This document shows positions 33,975-43,889 of a stretch of DNA of 64,000 nt, piece after piece (within the stretch, counting starts at the first letter, position 1; each line of letters begins with the position of its first letter). The notes beneath the pieces are model-generated. The model did no database searches and was not told the origin of the DNA. It saw only the letters and a program-made list of their open reading frames with translations. The translations under genes were made by a program, and so were the position numbers. Location of the stretch: positions 11,588,275-11,652,274 of the forward strand of contig NC_134032.1 in NCBI RefSeq assembly GCF_964204645.1, written 5' to 3'. Source of the stretch: Tubulanus polymorphus (Eukaryota > Nemertea > Palaeonemertea > Tubulaniformes > Tubulanidae).

Positions 33975-34514
33975 AACTGAAGATGGAATTCATCATGTCC
34001 CAAATAATTTCCCGTCACTTGCTGCCCCTATATACAACGATAGCGGCGAACAAGGGAACTAAATCGAATCGAGACAATTCCTACTGTGGCATGCGAATAA
34101 TAAATTAGTTCGCATATTCGTCGTCAACGATAGGAGCAGCACTGGACGGTTAAAATTTCGCACATGTAAGGCCTACACAAGAAATCTTTTTGACGAGTTG
34201 CTTGCTTTCCACTGGATTTGTAAAATGTAACCGAGAAACGCGATACGATCGAATCAAATCTCTGTTCAGCTTTTATAGCCACACAGGGGTTCGTATCAGA
34301 GTTGTAGGTAATGTAAAAACGATAATCTGTTAATCCAATGTATATAGTATATATTATGTTAAAATAACAAGGGGGCTAACGACGCTCACACTACTCAACT
34401 TCAACTATTTTATATATACTATATACATTGGATTAACAGATAATCGTTTTTACATTACCTACAACTCTGATACGAGCCCCTGTGTTTATAGCACGACGAT
34501 AAGTCTTGAATCCG
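33975..34514 (+). promoter_or_regulatory. Promoter-like block with dyad, gene E (P4), hAT insertion in exon 1
   Basis: Dyad at 34017-34143 around CTGTGGCATGCGAATAATAA, then AATCTCTGTTCAGCTTTTATAG. A hAT-like MITE (34280-34484) splits the presumed exon 1. The likely donor is CCGA|GTAAAA at 34515. The uninterrupted form is P5 at 42285. Confidence 0.45.
34280..34484. mobile_element. hAT-like foldback MITE, 8-bp duplication TTTATAGC
   Basis: A nearly perfect ~70-bp inverted repeat (ACAGGGGTTCGTATCAGAG ... CTCTGATACGAGCCCCTGT). TTTATAGC lies on both sides (34272-34279, 34485-34492). The paralogous P5 lacks it. An 8-bp duplication and CAGGG ends fit hAT. Confidence 0.8.
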
Positions 34515-34605
34515 AGTAAAAACATTCATTAAAAAAGGGACACTATGCAGTCCTACAGTACCAGTACACCGCTACGCTACAAGTACTGTACTGACACTGT
34601 ACAAC

Positions 34606-34881
34606 CACAGGGACTTGTCACAATTGATAGTGAATGAATAAAACCAATATCAATGACCAGGTCCACTATCCCTGTATAATATAAAAAGTCTTCTAGGTTG
34701 TATTAAAGCTTATTTCATGTGAATCGGTTGAGCATTTTTGGAATTACAGTCGATTGAAGTGGAGAAGTCATTGTCAGATTGAAAATTTGTTGCCACCCTT
34801 GTTATTTTATTATACAGTTGCAGGGATACTGGTACCCCCATCATTGGTCTCATCCATTATCAATCGTGACAAGTCCCTGTG
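34606..34881. mobile_element. hAT-like MITE, 8-bp duplication TGTACAAC
   Basis: CACAGGGACTTGTCACAATTG faces CAATCGTGACAAGTCCCTGTG. The exact duplication TGTACAAC lies at 34598-34605 and 34882-34889. 276 bp, no coding capacity. Confidence 0.85.
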
Positions 34882-35396
34882 TGTACAACCCAACCAGTGT
34901 TAACATTTTCCTGTCTGGAAGACAGATTGTTATATTTTGAGTAGGCATAATCAGTGCACTCTCCACTCTCAGATGTGCTGGTGAGCAGAGGTTCATTCTC
35001 TGTTCATTAACAAAACTATCATTCTCTGCTCTGGTGAATACAAGTTTTTGTTGTCGGACCCTGCTTTAAAGAACAAGTTCATGATTCCAACAAGTATAAA
35101 AAATCCGATAAAATAGGAATCTTTTAGGGTAGACTAGAGCATTTGTAATAAAATGATTATTTAGGCCTACTGGGAACAATATATTTTGATAAGTAGGGCT
35201 GATTAAAGAGATATCAAAAATGGTCATCGGTATTTAACAGTATTGTTTTCCAAAATAGTTAATAAAGGTTATTGTGGGTTTTAAAGTGATATGTAAGCTT
35301 AATCCTTCTGCATCTACCTCGCATCATTCTGAAGATTGACGGTGCAACTGAAGATCTAGGCATTGTACTAGAATTAGAAAGTGAAGATTTATGTGC

Positions 35397-35748
35397 CAGG
35401 GGTGGATCTAGAGGCAGACAATGACAGGAGCACAGAATTAAAAAAAGGGCAATTCATTAGAAAAAGCACTATTCATGACAGGTGAGCGCCGAAGGCGCGA
35501 AGCGTTCGCGGGGGGTCTGGGAGACTTCCCCCAGAAAATTTTTGAATTTCAGCCCATTTTAATGCAATTTCCAGGCACCTGAGACACAAAAATGACATTC
35601 TGCAACAATGATGGGAATTTATTAATATGGGAACAATGAGGAAAATGAAATTAATATGGAAAAAATTTTTTCGCACTTTTTCAAAAAGGGCACTCAGAAT
35701 TTGCGACAGGAGCATGGCTCCGCGTGCTCCCGTCTAGATCCGCCCCTG
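35397..35748. mobile_element. Non-autonomous DNA element related to 3710-4544
   Basis: Ends CAGGGGTGGATCTAGA and TCTAGATCCGCCCCTG are inverted. It shares GAGCGCCGAAGGCGCGAAG. It lies in the presumed first intron of gene E, as its relative does in gene B. Confidence 0.6.
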
Positions 35749-35838
35749 TGTGCAAGGAATTTTATATCTTCCAAAGCCTAAACTAAATTTCTTCAATTTT
35801 CAGAAGTTAGATAGGATTGATAGAGAAGTGACATTAAG

Positions 35839-35986
35839 ATGTTGCTGTTGGAAGGTGTTGAGGTGCACGTACCCGAGGATGCATTTAAAAGTTGTTTGCG
35901 TCGACACATGGATTGGTTAGATGAATTAGTTATTGATGCTGATGATAATACCTGGTTAAGATGGATGTCTCAACGTCAAACTAAAG
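35839..35986 (+). CDS. N-terminal module exon, gene E
   Basis: Acceptor CTTCAATTTTCAG ends at 35803, ATG at 35839, donor AAAG|GTTCGT. Relative to consensus: Arg to Pro at residue 12, Phe to Leu at residue 40, Arg to Gln at residue 46, and two silent changes. The Pro within the charged helix-like stretch may disturb folding. Confidence 0.8.
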
Positions 35987-36443
35987 GTTCGTCTTCAAAA
36001 ATATTTCTTCAAAATTTTCATCCATAAAGAGAAATGGTACGGTAGGATGGATGGGGTTAAATTGGCTAAATCGTAATCATTTTGTTTAAGAATGGATGGG
36101 GTATAATTGGTTAACTTTGCAACTACAGGTGGTTTGACTTATCCCCTTAAGTAAAACCCTTAAAAAATTGTGGGGTAGAAATTGACTTAATCTTGCATGT
36201 TAACTGATGAAAAGATACCTTTGAAATAATCGAATGGAGTGAGTAAAGATTCTTTGAAATGTAACTGGGTACTATAGGCAGTACCGTCGATTAAAAAAGA
36301 ACATGAAACTGGACCCCTCAAATATTTAAGAATTACCCTTAAATACCCTCAAATTTTGAGATGACTGACCTGTAGGAACCCCGGTAAAAGTTAAAAATAT
36401 ATTGATAAGTTCCCTTTAGTCATTTTGTTATTTGTATATGCAG

Positions 36444-37181
36444 GTCAGAGAAGAGAACCTCATATACATTTGATGTCTGAAGATGGAAACACAATGTACA
36501 AGGACGCTAATCGACAAAAAAGACATTTTGAAGTACAAAGCCAAATGATAACCGTTGATCAGCAAGTTTCTAATGCCGCGAAACGTCACAGAACAGGTGC
36601 AGCTGTACCGGGGACGTTACCGCAGCAACGAGTTCAACAATCACTATCAATGACCGCCAGCAGTAGTAATCTCGATACTCAGTTTCAACAACAGAGGACG
36701 CCACTGTTTACTAGACAAACATCAACCGTTGAACCAGCTCCATCTGGTTGTGAATCGCTCAGAATATCGGTACCATCAGGAATGGACTTGAAACCATCGG
36801 TTACCAACGTCGCATCGCAGCAACATTTGAATGATTCGCAGAATGTTGTGTCGTCAATGGCAACAGCTCCGGTCAGTTGCGTTCCATCGTTCGAACAATT
36901 AGAACTGTTCAACAGCGCCACCAGTGGTGCAAATATGGAACTTAAATACAGCGAACAATTATCTGATACAAATACCACTGATATCAATAGACTTCCAATC
37001 CAACAATCTCATCATCACCTGGGTAACGGAGAAATCATAGGCGTTAAAAGTGAATCCATTAAAATAGAACCGGTTGAAATATTATCAGGAAGTGACAATG
37101 ATGAAGATTATTCAACTCAACAGATCATACAACAACAACATGATCCACAACCGGGAACCAGTGACACTGTTAATCATACAG
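36444..37181 (+). CDS. Linker exon, gene E, first copy (246 residues)
   Basis: Acceptor TATATGCAG at 36443, donor ACAG|GTAGGTGT at 37181, 738 nt, phase 1-1. Starts GQRREPHIHLMSEDGN. The basic part is KRHFEVQSQ plus AAKRHR. The IESTLESIKN segment is missing, as in gene D. The end is VKSESIKIEPVEILSGSD, acids, DYSTQQIIQ, HDPQPGTSD. Nearly identical to the copy at 38110. Because both ends are phase 1 it could be used alone or joined to the next linker copies. Confidence 0.85.
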
Positions 37182-37611
37182 GTAGGTGTGGAAAGCAATT
37201 TTTATCAATCTGATTATCATTTTTCAAAAAGCAAGCATCTTAATAAGCGTTCGAGTTTTGCCATATTAATTGAATTCAGAATTTTTGAGGTTTTTGTTTT
37301 ATTGGTTTTTTGCATCATGAAAGAGTTCGTGTTAAATATCCTTTTTGTTGATTTCGAAAGAAAAATATCTGATGATTATTTGACATCAAAAGATAATTTT
37401 TTACCGATCTGAGGTTTTTGTTGCTCGTCCGATGCAGTAAACCACCTCTCAGTCTGATTGGAACACCCCAAAATCGTAGAATGCCCAAACTGAAGCCTTG
37501 CCACTGGAGGCAATCTTAGTGTCATACCCATAATATTGTATGATCAGAAATATGTAAAGACTGCCGATGTGCCATAAATTAAAATCTTGATTCTCTCATC
37601 ACTCTTTGTAG

Positions 37612-37808
37612 GTGTCCGAGACAACATGCCCTGTGTACAACAGCCGTCTGTTAGATTAAGCGGTCTGCCGTCCCAGGAGGTCAGCACTGAAGATCGATTG
37701 ATACCGATGAAGAGTAGTGAGTACAACTCTGGAAAATTGGCGGGTAATGAACCAATGCAAACAGGCAAAAGACAGTTTAAATGTCGGGGATACTCATGTA
37801 TCTCATGA
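37612..37808 (+). pseudogene. Truncated zinc-finger exon, gene E, copy 1
   Basis: Acceptor CATCACTCTTTGTAG ends at 37611, phase 1. The lead (VRDNMPCVQQPSVRLSGLP...) is intact to the first Cys of finger 1 (QFKCRGYS), then a stop. The fingers are gone: the sequence jumps from ...GATACTCATGAAAAA to the linker-upstream intron (ATTGTGGGGTAGAAATT). Usable only as a fingerless end. Confidence 0.75.
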
Positions 37809-38109
37809 TAGATACTCATGAAAAAATTGTGGGGTAGAAATTTGCTTAATCTTGTTAACTGATGAAAAGATACCTTTGAAATAATCAAATGGAGTGAGTA
37901 AAGATTCTTTGAAATGTAACTGCGTACTATAGGGAGTACCATGGGTTAAAAAAAACATGAAACTTGACCCCCTCAAATATATAAGAATTACCTTTAAATA
38001 CCCTCAAATTACCCTCAAATTTTGAGATGACTGACCTGTAGGAATCCCAGTTAAAGTTGAAAATATATTGATAAGTTCCCTTTAGTCATTTTGTTATTTG
38101 TATATGCAG

Positions 38110-38847
38110 GTCAGAGAAGAGAACCTCATATACATTTGATGTCTGAAGATGGAAACACAATGTACAAGGACGCTAATCGACAAAAAAGACATTTTGAAGT
38201 ACAAAGCCAAATGATAACCGTTGATCAGCAAGTTTCTAATGCCGCGAAACGTCACAGAACAGGTGCAGCTGTACCGGGGACGTTACCGCAGCAACGAGTT
38301 CAACAATCACTATCAATGACCGCCAGCAGTAGTAATCTCGATACTCAGTTTCAACAACAGAGGACGCCACTGTTTACTAGACAAACATCAACCGTTGAAC
38401 CAGCTCCATCTGGTGGTGAATCGCTGAGAATATCGTTACCATCAGGAATGGACTTGAAACCATCGGTTACCAACGTCGCATCGCAGCAACATTTGAATGA
38501 TTCGCAGAATGTTGTGTCGTCAATGGCCTCAGCTCCGGTCAGTTGTGTTCCATCGTTCGAACAATTAGAACTGTTTAACAGCGCCACCAGTGGTGCAAAT
38601 ATGGAACTTAGATACAGCGAACAATTAACTGATACAAATACCGCTGATATCAATAGACTTCCAATCCAACAATCTCATCATCACCTGGGTAACGGAGAAA
38701 TCATAGGCGTCAAAGGTGAACCCATAAAAATAGAACCGGTTGAAGTGTTATCAGGAAGCGACGATGATGAAGATTATTCAACTCAGCAGATCATGCAGCA
38801 ACAACATGATCCACAACCGGGAACGAGTGACACTCTTAATCATTCAG
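38110..38847 (+). CDS. Linker exon, gene E, second copy (246 residues)
   Basis: Acceptor TATATGCAG at 38109, donor TCAG|GTAGGTGT at 38847, 738 nt. It differs from 36444 at few positions. It ends VKGEPIKIEPVEVLSGSD, and both VKGE and IKIE fit the sumoylation pattern. It has no N exon of its own, so it must be reached from the N exon at 35839, replacing or following linker copy 1. Confidence 0.85.
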
Positions 38848-39481
38848 GTAGGTGTGGAAAGCAGTTTTTGGTAAAAGTGCACATCCGCAACTCTCGGCGT
38901 AGATGGTTCAATCAATTACATTAAATATCATTGTTTCAGATTCAAAATGTCATCAGCATTTCAGTACATTGCGATTGCTATTGGTTAAGTTTTAAGATAT
39001 CTTCACTAGAAAGATTTTAGCCTGGATTCTGTCATTCAGTAGATTGTGTCAATCACGAGGTGCAGATCTGCACTTTTACTCAATTGTTATCAATCTAATT
39101 ATCAATTTTTTAAAAAGCAAGCATCTTAAATAGCGTACGAGTTTTGCCATATTTATTGAATTCAGAACTTTTGGGGTTTTGGTGTCATGAAAGACTTTGT
39201 GGTAAATTTCCTTTTTGTCGATTTTGAAAGAAAAATATCTGATGATTATTTGACATCAAATGATAATTTTTTACCGATCTGTGGTTTTTGTTGCTCGTCC
39301 AATGCAGTAAACAGCGTCTCAGTCTGATTGGAACACCCCAAAATTGTAGAATGCCCAAACTGAAGCCTTGCCACCGGAGGCAATTTTAGTGTCATGCCCA
39401 AAATATTGTATGACCAGAAATATGTAAAGACTGCCGATGTGCCATAAATTAAAATCTGGATTCTCTCACTACTCTTTGTAG

Positions 39482-39720
39482 ATGTCGAAAACGAACCACT
39501 GCCGTCGGTTAGATTAAGCGGTCTGCCGTCCCAGGAGGTCAGCGCTGAAGGTCGATTAATACCGATGAAGAGTAGTGAGCACAACTCTGAAAAATTGACA
39601 GGTAATGAGCCGATACAAACCGGCAAAAAACAGTTTAAATGTCCGAAGTGCGAGTGATGTTTCGCGCAGTCTAAAAGCTGTAAACAGCACTTAGAATGTA
39701 CTCATGTATCTGATGATACT
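39482..39720 (+). pseudogene. Broken zinc-finger exon, gene E, copy 2
   Basis: The acceptor is intact (CACTACTCTTTGTAG). The lead is open, then TGA at 39655-39657 replaces a codon in finger 1 (CPKCE, stop, CF). The remnant continues to LECTHV-like sequence and joins intron sequence at GATACTCATGAAAAAATTG, as in copy 1. Six fingers expected from 40835 are lost. Confidence 0.75.
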
Positions 39721-40026
39721 CATGGAAGATACTCATGAAAAAATTGTGGGGTAGAAATTGGCTTAATCTTGCAGGTTAACTGATGAAAAGATACCTTTGA
39801 AATAATCAAATGGAGTGAGTAAAGATTCTTCGAAATGTAACTGTGTACTATAGGGAGTACCGTGGGTGAAAAAAAAGTGAAACTCGACCCCAATATTTAA
39901 GAATTACCCTTAAATACCCTCAAAATTACCCTCAAATTTTGAGATGACTGACCTGTAGGAACCCCGGTTAAAGTTAAAAATATGTTGATAAGTTTCCTTT
40001 AGCCATTTTGTTATTTGTATATGCAG

Positions 40027-40293
40027 GTCAGAAAAAAGAACCTGCAAATATGGAACTTAAATACAGCGAACAATTAACTGATACAAATACCGCTGATATC
40101 AATAGACTTCCAATCCAACAATCTCATCATCACCTAGGTAACGGAGAAATCATTGGCGTTAAAAGTGAACCCATAAAAATAGAACCGGTTGAAATATTAT
40201 CAGGAATTGACGATGGAAGAGATTATTCAACTCAACAGATTGTACAACAACATGATCCACAACCGGGAACGAGTGACACTGTTAATCATACAG
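40027..40293 (+). CDS. Linker exon, gene E, third copy, internally deleted (89 residues)
   Basis: Acceptor TATATGCAG at 40026, donor ACAG|GTAGGTGT at 40293. A 471-nt deletion (157 codons) joins GQKKEP to ANMELKYSEQL. The frame and both phase-1 ends survive. It keeps VKSEPIKIEPVEILSG but loses part of the acidic run (IDDGRDYSTQQ). It sits directly before the only intact ZF exon of gene E, so it may give a short-linker isoform. Confidence 0.75.
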
Positions 40294-40521
40294 GTAGGTG
40301 TGGAAAGCAATTTTTATCAATCTAATTATCATTTTTCAAAAAGCAAGCAACTTAATAAGCGTTCGAGTTTTGCCATATTAATTGAATTCAGAATTTGTGA
40401 GGTTTTTGTTTTATTGGTTTTTGTGTCATGAAAGATTTTGTGTTAAATTTCCTTTTTGTCGATTTTGAAAGAAAAATTATCTGATGATTATTTGACATCA
40501 AAAGATAATTCTCTACCGATC

Positions 40522-40632
40522 AGGACCCAGTTCCACAGTTGTGAGTTAGAGTTAACTCTGAGTTAAAGTTAGTTCATTTTCAATGTTTTAACCAAGGGTC
40601 AAATCTTAACTCATAACTGTGGAACTGAACCC
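40522..40632. mobile_element. MITE with CAGTTCCACAG ends, copy 2
   Basis: Absent from the paralogous stretch at 39280, which reads ACCGATCTGTGGTTTTTG. Inverted ends CAGTTCCACAGTTGTGAGTTA and TAACTCATAACTGTGGAACTG. Same family as the nested insert at 16117. Confidence 0.75.
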
Positions 40633-40834
40633 TGTGGTTTTTGTTGCTCGTCCAATGCAGTAAACAGCCTCTCAGTCTGATTGGAACACCCCAAAATTGT
40701 AGAATGCCCAAACTGAAGCCTTGCCACTGGAGGCAATTTTGGTGTCATACCCAAAATATTGTATGATCAGAAATATGTAAAGACTGCCGATGTGCCATAA
40801 ATTAAAATCTGGATTCTCTCACGACTCTTTGTAG

Positions 40835-41523
40835 GTGTCCGAGACAACATGCCCTGTGAACCACTGCCGTCGGTTAGATTAAGCAGTCTGCCGTCCCAGG
40901 AGGTCAGCACTGAAGGTCGATTAATACCGATGAAGAGTAGTGGGCACAACTCTGAAAAATTTACGGGTAATGAGCCGATACAAACCAGCGAAAAACAGTT
41001 TAAATGTCCGAAGTGCGAGCGATGTTTTGCGCAGTCTAAAAGCTGTAAACAGCACTTGGAAGATACTCATGAAAAACCATTTAAATGTCCGATGTGCGAT
41101 CATCATTTTTCAAAGTGCTCAAAGCGTAATAAGCACAGGAAACGTGTTCATACGAATGAAAAATTTAAACCATTTAAATGTAAGTTTTGCGATAAAGTAA
41201 TAGAATGTTGCGAGAAATGGGAGCCACACGAGCGTAAACATCTGGGCGAAAATCCGTTTAAATGTCGCAGGTGCGAGAAATGTTTTCCGGATGTATGGGC
41301 GCGTAAACGACACGTGAAAACCGTTCATAAAAAATCATTCAAATGTCAGTTTTGCGAAAAAGAGATAAAATCTCACGAGGAATTGAAGAAACACGAGCGA
41401 TTGCACGTGCACGCCAAACTGTTCCAATGTTTGATGTGCGAGCAACGTTTTACGCATAAACGTAGTCGCAAATTCCATATGAAAAGCATTCATAAAATCG
41501 ATGCAAACACAATCAATGTCTAG
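40835..41523 (+). CDS. Six-finger C2H2 terminal exon, gene E
   Basis: Acceptor CACGACTCTTTGTAG ends at 40834, phase 1. Lead VRDNMPCEPLPSVRLSSLP. Six fingers: CPKC H-x4-H, CPMC H-x4-H, CKFC H-x3-H, CRRC H-x4-H, CQFC H-x3-H and CLMC H-x4-H. The CKFC and CQFC fingers have Ile where Phe is normal and Trp or Leu at helix position 4. Ends KIDANTINV. Paralogue of 31997 with three fingers fewer. It is the only intact finger array downstream of the gene E N exon. Confidence 0.85.
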
Positions 41524-41926
41524 ATGAATCAATGTGAAATGGCTAGTCAAAATGGCTCGTCGGGGATTAACACAACATTTTCAAGTTATTTCAAAATCGA
41601 ATGTATTCAAGTAGTAATTTTAAAAAAAGAAGTTTTAGTTAGAAAGTTACCACTTCTGAAATTCTCTTTTCAAGGATAATTTTTTTTCAATCGTACAAAA
41701 TACGGTATTTGAGAGTAATGTCATATATTCTTGTTTTTGACCTGTAAAGAACTGAGAAGAGTTTTTTTCCGCATGATAACCTTTTTTTTCGTGATGAATA
41801 GTTATTTGTCGGCTGCAACGTGTTCATATTATTCAAGAGATGTTAAGATGGGATAAATAGATATTCGATTCATAACCAAATTTTGATTGTTTATTGTTTT
41901 TGTGAGCTCTCTATTCCTGATCGATA

Positions 41927-42103
41927 CAGTTGACTCCGTTCGCCTAACTTGGTTCTATTTGGTCCTGGATTGTTTGACTGAGTTAACCGAAAACTGACTC
42001 AGAGATCGGGTTATTTTAGGATTTTTACGCCAGGGATCAGAAAGAAGTACGGTATGGAATTTCACCGATGCAGCTGGTTTGCCAAGTAGGGCGGAGTTTA
42101 CGG
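41927..42103. mobile_element. Tc1/mariner-like MITE with TA duplication, copy 2
   Basis: TA|CAGTTGACTCCG ... GGCGGAGTTTACGG|TA. It is in the same relative place as 33379-33547 and is therefore a shared old insertion carried by the duplication. Confidence 0.7.
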
Positions 42104-42284
42104 TAGTTTGAACACTTGGAGTTTCTGGGAGATTTCTGTGTTCTCACTAGAAACCTGTGAATTCGAAAGTTCCTGAATTTCCAATTCGAAAGTTCCTGAA
42201 CTTAAACACACTTTCATGATGTAAAAAGTACTATACATTGAGACAAAGATTCAACCATATACTTCTACATTTAAACTAGAGATG

Positions 42285-42621
42285 GAATTTATCATGTTCC
42301 AAATAATTTCCGGTCATGTGCTGCCCCTATATACAACAATAGCGGCGAATACAGAAACTAACTCGAATGGAGACTATTCCTACTGTGGCATGCGAGTAAG
42401 ATATTAGTTCGCATATTCGCCGTCAACGATATGTATAGGGGCAGCACTGGACGGTTACGATTCGCACAGGTTAGGGCTACAAGATATTTTTGACGAGTTG
42501 CTCGCTTTTCACTGGATTTGTAAAACGTAACCGAGAAACGCGATACGAGTGATTGCATCGAATTAAATCTCAGTTCAGCTTTTATCAGCTTATAGCATGA
42601 TGATATAAGTCTTGAGTCTGA
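42285..42621 (+). promoter_or_regulatory. Promoter-like block with dyad element, gene F (P5)
   Basis: Dyad at 42317-42448 around CTGTGGCATGCGAGTAAG, then AAATCTCAGTTCAGCTTTTAT and a possible donor CTGA|GTAAAA at 42622. This is the empty-site version of P4. Confidence 0.45.
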
Positions 42622-42703
42622 GTAAAAAAGTCCTTGATAGTCATTTAAAAAGAAACACTATCATAGTCACAAAGTCGAAGTCAACACCTATAATATGAAC
42701 TCT

Positions 42704-42835
42704 TCCACTGCCGCACTGCCACTGTCAGTCCTCTGTAGCTTAGATCATCCATTATACCTGGTACTAACCAGGGATACTGGATGATCTAAGCTACAGTTCA
42801 CCCCCAAACTTCAAATGCGAGCCCCTGTGACTGTG
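42704..42835. repeat. Foldback with CTGTAGCTTAGATCATCC arms
   Basis: CTGTAGCTTAGATCATCC faces GGATGATCTAAGCTACAG, followed by TGCGAGCCCCTGTG, an end resembling the hAT-like MITEs. The left outer end is not found. Confidence 0.5.
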
Positions 42836-43364
42836 TCCTACCTTGCTCCTAATTTTTACTGTCTAGAAGACAGATTGTTATATTGGTTATATTTTGAGTA
42901 GGCATAATCAGTGCACTCCCCACTCAGATGTGTTGGTGAGCAGAGGTTCATTAACTCTGTTCATTAACAAAACTCTAGCATTCTCTGATGAATTGAATAC
43001 AATTTTTTGTCGTCGGACCCATTGCATTGCTATTTAGTTCATAATTCACCAAGAACCTTAGTGTCTGATGTACGACATGTTGGTTACATTAGGATAGAGT
43101 GACGGAGATCACTGGTGGAGACAACCGCTGCCAGTGCTGGGTGAAATAATTTCAAGTATGAAAAATCAGCTTGTTAAATAGATCCTTCTGCCTGTGCCTC
43201 ACTTCATTCTGAGGATTGATGGTGCAACTGAAGATCTAGGCATCGTACTAGAATTAGAAAGATACAGTGAGGATTTGTATGTGGGATTATAGAACTTCTA
43301 AAGACTAAACGAAATTTCTTCAATTTTCAGAAGGTAGATTGATAGAGAAGTGAGTGACGTTAAA

Positions 43365-43512
43365 ATGTTGCTGTTGGAAGGTGTCGAGGTGCATGTACGC
43401 GAGGATGCATTTAAAAATTGTCTGCGTCGACACATGGATTGGTTAGATGAATTAGTTATTGATGCTGATGATAATACCTGGCTTAGATGGACGTCTCGAC
43501 GACAAACAAAAG
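43365..43512 (+). CDS. N-terminal module exon, gene F
   Basis: Acceptor CTTCAATTTTCAG ends at 43330, ATG at 43365, donor AAAG|GTTCGT. It differs from consensus by Ser to Asn at residue 18, Phe to Leu at residue 40, Met to Thr at residue 43 and three silent changes. A mix of silent and conservative changes suggests a maintained gene. Confidence 0.8.
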
Positions 43513-43889
43513 GTTCGTCCCGAAAGAACTCGCCTTAAATTCATTTTTTCTGGGTTTTGGAGAAATGATAGGGTGGCAGGCTAAATTGGCTAAATCTTAA
43601 AAAGGTCCTTGAAAATATTTTATCTACAAATGGAAGGATTTGAATACTTTGATAATGCACCAGTTGCTTTGATTCATTTGTCGAAATCTTTGAATAATTG
43701 TAGCTGGGTAAAAAATGACTAAATCTTGTTAGTCAACTACCTGGTAATGAAAATATACCTTCTGAAATAATACTGAGTGATTAAGAACAATCAGAAATCA
43801 ATTTACAAAGTGCACATTAAGAAATAAAGGGTTCAAGTTGTGTCTGAATATTGATAAGTTACCGGTAGATGTGATTATTGTTTATGCAG

